Below, in pieces: positions 54,343-64,000 of a stretch of 64,000 nt of DNA; the first letter of the stretch is position 1, and the number at the start of each line of letters is the position of its first letter. A model generated the notes under the pieces. That model searched no databases. It saw only the letters and a list, made by a program, of their open reading frames with translations, and was not told the origin of the DNA. Source of the stretch: Pseudopyrenochaeta lycopersici (Eukaryota > Ascomycota > Dothideomycetes > Pleosporales > Pseudopyrenochaetaceae). The stretch is taken from contig NHZP01000014.1 of assembly GCA_003313425.1 (NCBI GenBank), positions 1,116,001 through 1,180,000 on the forward strand. The letters run 5' to 3'. A program made the position numbers and the translations under genes.

Positions 54343-55938
54343 TCATTGATCGTAGTCGAACTCTGAGCCTCCACCCAACTCTTCACCTTCCTCTTCCTCG
54401 TCCTCGTCGTACTCTTCACTCTGCTCATCCTCGTCACTTGTACTCTGCTCCTCGCTCGCGCGAGCCCACTCGGAGCTTTCCGTGAACAGCGACTCTCCCA
54501 GGTCGAGGCCGCGAGAGTGCTCGACTCCGAGTCTGCCTTCCTCGCTTGCCGTGGAACCTGAAATGTCTTCTTGCTCGGGGACGGGGTCGACTTCTCGCAG
54601 CAAGGCCTTTTCATCGGCGGGCTCGGCGCCGCTAGTAGCGAAGCCGACTGATTTGCCGTTGTTGTGGCGGTCTGAGGATGAGTGGGAGTAGGCTCTTCGT
54701 TTCTCCTCGATGATGTCGCCGTTCCATGGCTGGCATTCCTTGACCGTCTCTCCACATCTCAAACACGTCCAGCCCTCGCCTTCCTCGTTGGCGATGCGCT
54801 GTGCAATGCAGGCGAAGCAGTATATGCATCCGCACGGTACTGCCTCGTACGGATTCGTTACGTCGGTGGCTGCAGAGCCTACGACACCACCTCCACCTGC
54901 CGAGGACGCCATGATGTCTGCTTCACTAGCTGTAGTGGGGTTCTGGTCGCGATAGCAGATTGCGCATGTGCGTTCAGGGAGGAAGCCCAATTCGCCTCCT
55001 TTGCCAGCTTCCTCGTCGTCTCCATCGTCTGTGGATTTGGAGGAGCGGCCAAGCAGCGAGAAGAAAGCGGCCCTGAGCTTTCGCCATGTGCGTCCCAGAA
55101 TGCGCCGCCATTTCGAGATGCCGACGAGAGGAAGGAGGAAGAGGAGGAACTCGGTGAAGGCGTGCCATACGAGTTGGCGGTTCAGGTACTCGAACGAGAC
55201 CTCCCGGGATGTCGAGTGGGAGGTTGGTGTGAGGCGGAGACGCAGCACTCGGTCTGTGATAGTCCTATACCGTCCATTGACGAGGAAGACTAGGAAGGAA
55301 GCAAGTGACGCAACATCGTGCACCGAGCCTGCCAATTCACTCAGTCGACTCAGGAGCTGGAGTTTTGGCGATTCAGGGACGGTGTAGTCCTCTGAGGCCG
55401 ACAGCAGATAATCCTCCCACTTTGTCCACGCATACCTGCCCCCGACGGTAACTGCGCCGTATGCGATTTTCTGCCACGGCTTGGGCGGCGGCCGGTTCGG
55501 TGCTGTGCTCCTCGCATCGGTGTACCGCAGCCCCTGTAAATGCGCGCCGTAGCTCGCGTTTTGGTCCCAGATGCTCAATTTGAACAGCACCAGCCTCAAT
55601 CCCAGTAGGATCTCGGCGCCATACAAATCCGTGATGTGTGTGCCGAAATACTTTAATCCTTCTCCTACCTGCTCTTTGAGGAGGGAAAGAAGTTCTTCGT
55701 CGAGCAGTTCGGCGTCGACTTGACCGACGCGGAACTCTGGCCGTGTGCCGCTGCGGCCTTTGATGGCGTCCCAGGGGCTGAAGCCTGCTGTGCTCAGGCT
55801 GCCAAGAGGGAAGGGTAATCGAGATAGAGCGCGCGCCGGAGTTCGCGGGGAATCATGGTTGGCGCGTTGGTGAGCTGCGCGCTGGGCGCGACGGGCTGCT
55901 ATGCGTTCTTGGGCGGCGGCGAAGTCTGCGGCGGGCAT
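54343..55938 (-). CDS. pex2: Peroxin 2, RING-type E3 ubiquitin ligase of the peroxisomal import machinery
   Basis: Single exon. The frame is open further upstream, but the ATG at 55938 (MPAADFAAAQERIAARR) gives a sensible 531-residue PEX2. The Pex2/Pex12 N-terminal domain holds the membrane segments (LLDEELLSLLKEQVGEGLKY, then hydrophobic parts near LASLASFLVFLVNG and FTEFLLFLLPLVG). The C-terminal RING reads CAICYRD, later VPCGCIYCFACIAQRI, then WTCLRCGE. PEX2 with PEX10 and PEX12 ubiquitinates PEX5 so that it can be recycled. The tail after the RING is unusually long (about 120 residues) and ends in an acidic run (EYDEDEEEEGEEL). Confidence 0.88.
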   Translation of the reverse strand: MPAADFAAAQERIAARRAQRAAHQRANHDSPRTPARALSRLPFPLGSLSTAGFSPWDAIKGRSGTRPEFRVGQVDAELLDEELLSLLKEQVGEGLKYFGTHITDLYGAEILLGLRLVLFKLSIWDQNASYGAHLQGLRYTDARSTAPNRPPPKPWQKIAYGAVTVGGRYAWTKWEDYLLSASEDYTVPESPKLQLLSRLSELAGSVHDVASLASFLVFLVNGRYRTITDRVLRLRLTPTSHSTSREVSFEYLNRQLVWHAFTEFLLFLLPLVGISKWRRILGRTWRKLRAAFFSLLGRSSKSTDDGDDEEAGKGGELGFLPERTCAICYRDQNPTTASEADIMASSAGGGGVVGSAATDVTNPYEAVPCGCIYCFACIAQRIANEEGEGWTCLRCGETVKECQPWNGDIIEEKRRAYSHSSSDRHNNGKSVGFATSGAEPADEKALLREVDPVPEQEDISGSTASEEGRLGVEHSRGLDLGESLFTESSEWARASEEQSTSDEDEQSEEYDEDEEEEGEELGGGSEFDYDQ

Positions 55939-56542
55939 CGGGGAGCATTGGTGTTGTGGTTTGTGATGGGAGGGTAGTCTGGGCAGAGGGGGCTGGCGAG
56001 GGTATATGCGACTGTTATGAGGAGATATCTGATGTTTGCTGAACGTGATAGCGTGATGGGGTGAGTTGCGGAGATGGGCCGAGGTTCGATGGCGTGGAAG
56101 CGTCACCGTAGCCGGGGAGCCTGGGAGGGCATGTTTAGGCGAGCATGTCAGAATTAATGCTCGTCGTATTGCATTCTTCTACAGTTTGGAAATGGTCGTA
56201 ACTGAGCTAATTCACTGCACACTTGCTCTACGCCGCTTGCGTCTAGGAGGCATGCAGCCTCGAATCAATATGCCGGCGTCGACTGTCGGCCAATCGGAGG
56301 GCAGAGCTGTGACGCGGGGAGCTTTCTTCGAATTTACCAGTCTGGATACTAAACAGGCAATCTCCAACACTTTCTGCATCAAGTTGTATGCAGCCTGGGT
56401 GAAGTAGATTCTTCTTCACGGTGAAGTTTGGTGCAACCCTCGGTAATATCATGACCATCACAAGCCCATGAGAATCAGACTCGCTCGCCGCTGCCCCACC
56501 TCTGCCGTGCTGTTGCCCCAGCGCCTTTGACACGCCTACACG
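55939..56542. other. Divergent promoter region between PEX2 and the karyopherin gene
   Basis: About 600 bases shared by divergent genes. An upstream continuation of the PEX2 frame to 56106 is probably untranslated. Confidence 0.4.
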
Positions 56543-59500
56543 ATGAATCTCGAGTTCAGCGCCATAGAGGTGCCTGGAGAGGCCAATCCGCTCACCGAGG
56601 GTATTCTGTACCACGTATTACGCTCAGCATCCTCGGCCGATTCCCAGCAAGTGCAGACAGGCACCAAGCAGCTGCAAGAGTGGGAAAAGGCCCAAGGCTT
56701 CTACCCAAAGCTACAAGTACACAACCCCTTGATGCTGTGTCTTGAGGAGTGGCTGATGCTTTCTAGTCCGTCTTCCTCGACAGGTCGCTCCCGCTTGAGG
56801 TCCGCTATCTCGCTATCATCCAGCTCAAAAACGGCATCGACAAGTACTGGCGCAAGACAGCCACCAAGTACGTCCCAGTCCTCCCGTAGGATTACTTGAA
56901 GCCTGACAATGGTAGTGCTGTGGCCAAGGAGGACAAAGCCACTATTCGAGCGCGGCTACTGGAGAGTGCAGTCAACGAGGCCGACCACCGCCTGGCATTG
57001 CAGAACGCTCTCGTAGTTGCGAAGATAGTCCGCTTCGAGTATCCAAATGATTGGTGAGTAGATAAACTTGTCTTCCTACCCCTCGCTGACCATCCTCCAG
57101 GCCAGACCTCTTCCAGCAACTACTCCAAATCCTCCGCGCCTCGACAGATCCAAATGCATATAGGCTACAGCTCCCTCGAGCCCTCCTCGTGCTGCTCTAC
57201 ATAGTCAAGGAACTGTCGACAGGGCGACTACTGCGAACCCGCCAGAGCCTACAGACTGTTGCGCCTGAAATCTTTAGTGTGCTAGGCACCATTTACGTGA
57301 ACAAGGTACAAGCCTGGCAGGCTTTCTTCCGCGACGGTGGAGAAGATGAGGGCGGTGCCATTGAGAGCATCGAGAACAGCTTGCTGGCTATCAAGGTCAT
57401 TAGACGACTAATCATTGCAGGTTATGATTTCCCTGCAAGGGAGAAGGACGTTCAAGGATTCTGGACACTAACCCGCACTCACTTTGGAGAGTTTCTCCAC
57501 TATGTCACGTCTGAAGACTCACCCCTCGCAGACTCCGTGCGGAGTTTAATCGAGAAGCACTTGATGCAGCTCTCGAAGCTCCATTTGAATATGGCAACCA
57601 CCCACCCTGCAGACTTTGTGCTCTTGCCTAATTCCCTAGATCTTGCGCGCGATTATTGGACGCTTATCTCAAGGCTGGGCGAGACCTGGGGCTCCAAGTC
57701 TATAGACGGCGCCAAAATCGGCACAGACGGCGATGCCGAAGATGATACCCCCATCCTTGAGCGTCTCGCCTTGAAAGGCCTGCTGCTCATACGTGCATGC
57801 GTGAAGATGGTCTTTTACCCTTCACAAAGTTTCCGCTACAAGCAACAACAGGAGAAAGATGAGAAGAGTCAGGCGACCCAGATGGTCAAGTCTAATCTTC
57901 TGACTGACCATCTCGTTCGCGAAATGATTTCAGCCCTTGTGACACGCTTCTTCGTCTTCAGACCCAGCGACCTCCGCACGTGGGAGGAAGAGCCCGACGA
58001 GTGGGAGAAGATGGACGAAGGCGCGGAGGATTGGGAATTTTCCATCCGCCCTTGTGCTGAGAAGCTGTTCCTAGATCTCGCAAAGAATTTCAAAGATTTG
58101 ATCATTCAGCCACTACTACAAGTCTTCTATACTGTTGCAAGTGAGTACTCACAATGAGCAGTGAAGGATGCGTTTGCTAACACCCTGCAGCTCCCGATAA
58201 CGAGGATATTTTGTTCAAGGACTCAGTCTACACTGCCATTGGCCTCGCCGCCGACATACTCCACGATCAATTAGACTTTGATTCCTTCATCACAAACACC
58301 CTAGTTGTCGAAGTAGCCAAGCAAAAGCCCGGATACAACATCATTCGTCGGCGCATTGCCATCATCATTTCTCAATGGATAGCCATCAAAATCTCGACAG
58401 AGAAGAAGCCAATCGTATACCAAATCTTTCAACACCTACTCGACAAAAATGATCCACTCAATGACCAAGTCGTACGAGTCACTGCAGGGAGAAAGTTCAA
58501 AGACGTTGCGGATGAGTGGGAATTTCAAGCCGATAGCTTCTTACCGTATGCACCAATTACGCTGGACAGGCTGATGGCATTGGTGCAGGAGGTTGAGCTT
58601 CCAGAAACGAAAATGGCGCTGCTTAACACAATTAGCATCATAGTTGAGAGGCTGGAGCATCATGTAAGTCAAACGAGCATACCTTGAATTGCTATGCTGA
58701 CTCAAGTAGATCACACCTTACGCAAATACCATCATCTCCCTATTGCCGCCTTTGTGGGAACAGTCTGGCGAGGAACACTTGATGAAGCAGGCTATTCTCA
58801 CTGTTCTCGCCCGTCTAACCAACGCCATGAAAGCTGAATCGCGCTCTTTCCACGTCTCATTTCTTCCCATTATCCAAAGCGCTATTGAGCCGGGCTCTGA
58901 AACACAAGTCTACCTGCTTGAGGATGCACTTGATCTGTGGGCATCGATTCTGGCGCAGACTCCTTCCGCGCCTGAGCCCACCCCTCCTGAACTGCTCAAC
59001 CTACTCCAGTATCTCCTTCCACTGTTCAGCATGGACAACGAAACGCTCAGAAAAGCTATTGAGATTACAGAAGCATACCTCCTGCTCGCCCCCGCTGCCG
59101 TTCTGGCCGACAACTTTCGCCCTGCAATCCTCCAGGCCCTCACTGAGCTGCTCGGCAGCCTCAAACCCGAAGCAAATGGCATAATGACACACCTTGTTCA
59201 ATGCGTAATCCGCGGCGCCGAAGGTGTAGGAGGAGAAAACGCTGTTAAAGTACTGACGGGCGATTTGGTCTCCACCGGCTTCCTCGCTAAAGTCCTTGAA
59301 GGCCTACACGGTGCATGGACACACCATCAATCCCATGGTCCGTACCGCGAGTTACCTTCTCGAGCAGTAGACGGTGTCGTCGAAACAGACTACTTCACGG
59401 TGCTTGCGCGTATAGGTCTCGCTTCACCCACTGTCTTACTCGAAGCCCTATCTTCAATCGGAAATGAGGGACTAGAGAAGACGCTCGATTGGCTGCTGGA

Positions 59501-59989
59501 AGAATGGTTTAGCCATATTGAGAATATTGGCGACACGCCGAATAAAAAACTGATGACACTTGTGCTTACCAGGTTTTTGGAGACGGGTCAGCCGTGGGTC
59601 CTGGGCCGTCTCCAGAACTTGTTTGTCGTCTGGACGGATGTCCTCGGAGAGCTGCTCGATGGGATGGATGATCGCAGTCAAGAGTATGTTCTATTTCTTT
59701 CTTCTCTACTGACTGCCTTAATAATGGATATTGACACTATACAAATAGCTCTCTTTATTGGCCCCCCGAACCGTACCACCCCACCGAACCGGAGGCACCC
59801 GAAGATGTCCGCAAGCGCGAGCTCATCTACTCAGATCCTGTACACCGTCTCAACCTCGTCGCTTTCATCCGAGAGCATCTCCAACAAGTCATTCAGGCAG
59901 CGGGTGGCGAAGCAAGGTTCCAAGAGGAATGGCTGAGTAGAGTAGATAAGGATATCTTGAAAGGATTTGGGGAGCTAGGGATCATGTGA
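56543..59989 (+). CDS. kap120: Importin-beta family karyopherin, Kap120/importin-11 type
   Basis: Seven exons (56543-56716, 56767-56867, 56916-57053, 57101-58140, 58191-58663, 58710-59683, 59749-59989) give 1,046 residues. The N-terminal importin domain shows TGTKQLQEWEKAQGFYPKLQ/SVFLDRSLPLEVRYLAIIQ and LKNGIDKYWRKTATN, the usual first HEAT repeats. FEYPNDW/PDLFQQLLQIL and LPRALLVLLYIVKELSTGRL follow, then HEAT repeats to the end. The closing SLYWPPEPYHPTEPEAPEDV lies in the last exon. Kap120/importin-11 carries ribosome-assembly factors and ubiquitin enzymes through nuclear pores with Ran. All splice phases agree and no break is seen. Confidence 0.92.
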
Positions 59990-60543
59990 GGATATTGAAA
60001 GCTGCGCAATGGGTTGGAGTGTGGGCATGCATCTAGTTTTCGGCTCTTTAAATGAAGTAAAGAGACGAAAGGTAGAGGAAACTAAGGTCAGTATCTAAGC
60101 TCAAAGATGACGCATCCCATGCACTTTACAACGCAGAAGTGTGTACTGAATAGAATTCATGAATTGAATCGACCGACTCAGAATCTAAACCATGACCTCG
60201 ATACCTGCTACGTAGTTCCCTTCTCAAAGCATACCGAACCACAAGTATATGACGAAAAAGAGCGCAGCAGGCTATGCCACCATCCTTGGCTTCTGCTCGT
60301 CATCCTCATCCGCGGCTGAAATGTAGAACAGCAAAGACAGCGATACATGCCTACTCCTCGTTAACATGAAAACCGCGCAAACATATCCATATACATCTCT
60401 TGATCCAACATATACGCCTGCCCCTCCTATCCTAATCTTCCCGAGCCCCATATTCCCAATCAGCAAGAAGCAATCAATATAGCGCCAAATGTCAGGCGCA
60501 ATCTGTAGAAGCAATTCGCGCCAGTGCATTATCATCGAGGAAC
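59990..60543. other. Convergent 3' region between the karyopherin and GH76 genes
   Basis: About 550 bases of shared 3' flank. Nothing recognised. Confidence 0.4.
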
Positions 60544-62557
60544 TCACACTTCAGACCCCACACCTCGCTCCGTCCATCTAAGAAATTCCCACATGGCCCT
60601 CACAACCGCCAGTCCGCTGCCCTGTGTCTCTACTGTCCTCCCTCTGCCGCGATCATTCAAATCGCCTGTTGCGACTTTCTTGGCAGTAGGGTCGACAACG
60701 TACCGGCCGGAGGGCGCTTTGTTCTCGTCGTCTGCATACGTTCCATCCGGGTCGGTGGGTGTGTTGCGGTAATCCGTTGCTCTCTGCAGTAACCGCTCTT
60801 CATACGTAGAACGTGGTGATGCCTTGTCCGGCGGGGACTGGGGAGAAGGTGAGGTCGAGGTCGAAGATGAATCCGGAGCGCCCCACCAGCCTCCAAATCG
60901 GCCTTCGGAGTCTCGTGTAGAGAGCGCGGCTTGCGCGTTGTGGACAACCCATGCTGTGTACTCTTTGCAGCTGTTTCCATGGAGTCTTGCCACTGCCTTG
61001 GTCGCTGCGTGCGTCCTGCCTGGGCGGGCGGCGCGCACTGGCAACGGAGCGCAGAAGGTGGTCAGGTGGTGGAAGAATATGCCCTTGAAGGTTTGCCCGT
61101 CCTGGTTGCAGCCGCTGGATGGGTCGCAGAGTTCTGTTAGGATGCCGTTACTGCCTAAACCGTTCCAATCAGATGGCAATTCGCTCGGCTCTTTTGCAGT
61201 ATCTCTGCCATCCTTCTTCACCCGCTGTTGTTGTGTAGTGAAGGGAGGTGTGAAAATATCTGTTTTCGTCCAGCCAGTAGCCCTGATGACATTCCGAACC
61301 AACTCATGTCCGTCTTCTAGATATGCAACGCTCCCAGTAGCTTCCCACAGCCCTCTCAGTCCCGAAAGGATGACGCCTTGGTTGTAGGTGTATACCATTT
61401 CGTTCCGTTCATCGCACGTGGTCTTGCTACGATTCTGGCGGTACCCGCTGATATGGAAACCATCAGTATACAGCCCTTGATTGTTCGTCATGCCGCTATT
61501 CTTCAGCCACTTGTACCCGTTGATCGCACTAGCTAGGTACACTGGATCAAAACGTCCTCGGAGATCCTCGTCACATTGGTCATAGAGCTCGTCTATGTGA
61601 AGATAGCCTTTATCATGTTGCGAGAGGAAGGGCGAACAATTTTCGTCACCAGGAAAATGAAGATACATCCCTACGCTTGCGGATATGAAGAGCTGGTTCG
61701 TGATCGCGTTCTTGTATGGCAAGAGTCGCGGATTCCACGTCATACCTCCACCACAAAGACCCCAATCCCAGCCCTGTTCTGCCAGCTCGTAGAAGACACG
61801 TGCGCGGTGTGCGAAGGCTGGAATGAATTGGCGTGCATGCCATGCTTCGTCGCGTGCAGTACTTGGCGAGTAATGGCTTCCAGAATGCTCCTCAATGAAC
61901 TGCGTGGCTTCCAGCCATCCCAAGACAACCCACAGCATGTCATCAAACGCCTGCATTCTTATCGCAAAATGGTCTTCCCCAAAATAATAACTAGTACTCT
62001 GTGCAAAGTACTTGTTTATCTCGTTTTCCACCATCTGCGCCTCCACGTCGAGTTTCCTGCTTTTATCAAATGAACCCGGCATCTTGTAGTCGATTGAGCG
62101 TGAAAGGGATGAAAGAGTTGCAGAGATGTAGGTGCCCATTACAGCGCCGGTCCAGTCTATTGCGGTAGTCCATTTGCCGAGCCAGAGGGAAAAGTAGTGG
62201 TCTTGCATGGTGGAGAGTGCGGTGTGAAGATCGCGCAGAACATTGGATTCAGTTGGAGAAGCGCCCGGTACGGAGGGCGGTGGAGAGTCGCCTGGCCGTT
62301 CATGGGAGTGTCCTTTGGGTGATTCAGAGGGGTGTGAGGATGGTAAGCGGATGACATCTTCATGTTTGATCTCATAGACCAAATTCTGGGATTCTATATA
62401 AGCTTAGTGGAGATCGATTGAAGTTTCAGGAATCGAGCGTACCCGTTGAATCGTGCTGTACTTTTTCAACGGCGATAGCGAAGGGTATGAGGGCAGCGAA
62501 GCAGAGGGAGAATATGACGCAAGCTCGCGTGAGCGATGCGGGTTGCAAAGGTCTCAT
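60544..62557 (-). CDS. Secreted glycoside hydrolase family 76 protein (alpha-1,6-mannanase type)
   Basis: Two exons, 62557-62443 and 62393-60544, join as ACG-G/AA to give 654 residues. Exon 1 encodes a signal peptide (hydrophobic CVIFSLCFAALIPFAIA). The GH76 core follows: a double-aspartate motif in MQAFDDMLWVVLGWLEA, then WDWGLCGGGMTWNP, KNAITNQLFISASVGMYL, and YTYNQGVILSGLRGLWEATG. GH76 enzymes act on alpha-1,6-mannose chains; Dfg5/Dcw1 members help attach GPI proteins to the wall. No C-terminal hydrophobic GPI signal is seen here, so a secreted enzyme is more likely. A Ser/Thr/Pro-rich insert occurs near residues 540-570. Confidence 0.87.
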
Positions 62558-63163
62558 TGTGGACACTCAATAACTTGTGTACTCTTAACTGAACGAAAGT
62601 AGCATATGAATATTCGAGAACTGCTGTACAGTCCACGAGCTAAGTGGGAGGGCCGCTCTTCACGAGAGCGGCGGTGACTAATATTTCATGTACAGGACAT
62701 GAAATGAATAAAAAGGACATAGAAAAGTGGTTCGTTCATTGAGGGAAGATCATGGCGGAGGAGTGATCAGCTGGATATCTGTAAGGCATTCCAGAGCTCG
62801 GCCAAGCTCACCTTCCCGTATGGGAATACGCAGTCACTTTCCTCCACTTTCCTCCAATTCAAGATTAAAGAAGTCACACCCCATGACGACAACGCTTTCA
62901 CACAGCCAAGAAGCTCTACTGATCGTAGCTAAAAGCTGAGAAAGAAGGAAAGTTTTGTTCCGAGCTTGTTGTTCTCGTTCAATGTAATGTCGAATGGGAG
63001 CTTTGACACCGCCAAGCATGGACCCTGGTTTTTGTGCTTGCACCGCTCTCGCGTGCCCCTGCCCGCACAGACTTTCGTCTGAAGTCGCAAAAATTTGCGA
63101 TGACAGTTGAACGCCTTTGAGAGACATACCACCCACGCGTATACCATGGAGACAAAAAGATAT
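62558..63163. other. Intergenic region upstream of the GH76 gene
   Basis: About 600 bases holding the GH76 promoter. Short duplicated TTTCCTCCA motifs near 62840-62855 are trivial. No gene recognised. Confidence 0.35.
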
Positions 63164-63244
63164 TGATGAGAGTGGGACTCGAACCCACGCAACTTTCGTT
63201 ACTAGCACCTGAAGCTAGCGCCTTAACCGCTCGGCCATCTCACC
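63164..63244 (-). tRNA. tRNA-Leu, anticodon CAG
   Basis: Read on the minus strand from 63244. The acceptor GGTGAGA pairs with TCTCATC at the 3' end (one G-T pair), with discriminator A at 63164. The D arm has GGCCGAGCGGTTAAGGC. The anticodon stem CTAGC/GCTAG closes a loop TTCAGGT with CAG in the centre. A long variable arm (TAACGAAAGTTGCG) is typical of leucine tRNA, and the T arm GTGGG-TTCGAGT-CCCAC is perfect. No intron is present. Confidence 0.93.
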
Positions 63245-64000
63245 TGATTGTTGATGTAACTTCAACCACTACAAAACAATATATACCCTTGTTTGATGGC
63301 ATAAATTGTATCCAGAGCACCTCGTGGTAATGAGGAACACCAAAGTCGAAGAGAATCCCAAGTCTGGCTATTCATGGAATGAATGACGTGTACGAAGCAT
63401 GATTGGTGAATGCGAGTGGGGTAGCTTGTGCTAGCGGTGGGAAGCCTTACTCTTCAGCCTCCAGACAGCGCCGACTTCAGCCATCTTTTTAATTAGGACG
63501 CTGAGTGATGCCTCACGGATGCATTCCAAGTCTTACGATTCGAAGGTAATACTTTCACTGACGAGCTGGATATCCATGGATAGTGCTGTACGACAGCAGA
63601 GATATTCGATTTGGCAATAATTAATCGCCCCGGAATCGTACGTGGTTCCCACGCAGCAATTTTTCCAAGAGCAGCACAACGTCCAGTCTCTTGGTGCTCT
63701 ATTCGATCATTGGACCCGCGTTAAAATACTAAATCTTCCTCTTCAAATTTGTTTTACCTAGCATTCTTGCAAAGTTCACTCGAACGTATGGCCTTGAAAT
63801 ATTAACATATCTACAATATGTTTTAATAGACTACAAATATACGCTGAAGGCATCCCAGTGACCATAGACGGACTGGATTCTGTAAATATGAATATGTATC
63901 TAACTTAACGAGACTTCAATTTGATGTTGAATCACTCTCTGATCTTGAATTCGGCCATTGGCCCATCCCTTCCAAACCCAAACGCATCCCACAGCTGGAA
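63245..64000. other. Right end of the window, no gene seen
   Basis: About 755 AT-leaning bases after the tRNA. I see no coding exon, RNA gene or repeat. Confidence 0.4.

Overview
The window reads as nuclear DNA of a filamentous ascomycete (Pezizomycotina), most likely a Dothideomycete and plausibly plant-associated. The reasons are short spliceosomal introns (about 45-100 bases) with GT-AG borders, HET-domain genes, paired DUF7730/2EXR-type proteins, small secreted effector-like proteins including a NIS1 homologue, and mutation patterns that resemble repeat-induced point mutation (RIP). No species is claimed. Gene models were spliced by eye and checked for phase; none was tested against a database.

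0.4-11.6 kb: conserved and metabolic genes. UDP-glucose pyrophosphorylase, a two-domain FolB-type protein, the Hsp70/Hsp90 co-chaperone STI1, a bZIP factor next to an arsenite methyltransferase, and a secreted lipase B-like enzyme.

12.4-22 kb: a decaying accessory stretch. An UNC93-like transporter, a TPR/ankyrin protein and one of two tandem DUF7730-type genes each carry in-frame stops. A hidden three-exon gene for an 89-residue cysteine-rich secreted protein lies among them.

22.6-31.5 kb: an NAD-malic enzyme, then the main discovery. A 5,177-bp element with two 645-bp terminal inverted repeats and a TA target duplication carries a HET-domain/ankyrin gene with at least twelve nearly identical 102-bp repeat units. 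It sits inside the coding sequence of another gene, whose frame closes exactly when the element plus one TA is ignored.

33-40.2 kb: more accessory genes. A frameshifted short-chain dehydrogenase, a GDSAGG esterase, a phosphoribosyltransferase resembling those of bacterial tellurite (Ter) gene clusters, and a second HET-domain gene.

41-49.7 kb: the exon-junction protein Y14, a 6-phosphogluconate dehydrogenase-like gene with a short upstream ORF, then three secreted-protein genes (S28 peptidase, GQSCGG hydrolase, NIS1-like effector).

51.6-64 kb: housekeeping genes. Ubiquitin C-terminal hydrolase, a ZNF207/BuGZ-like zinc-finger protein, PEX2, a Kap120/importin-11-type karyopherin, a GH76 enzyme and a tRNA-Leu(CAG).
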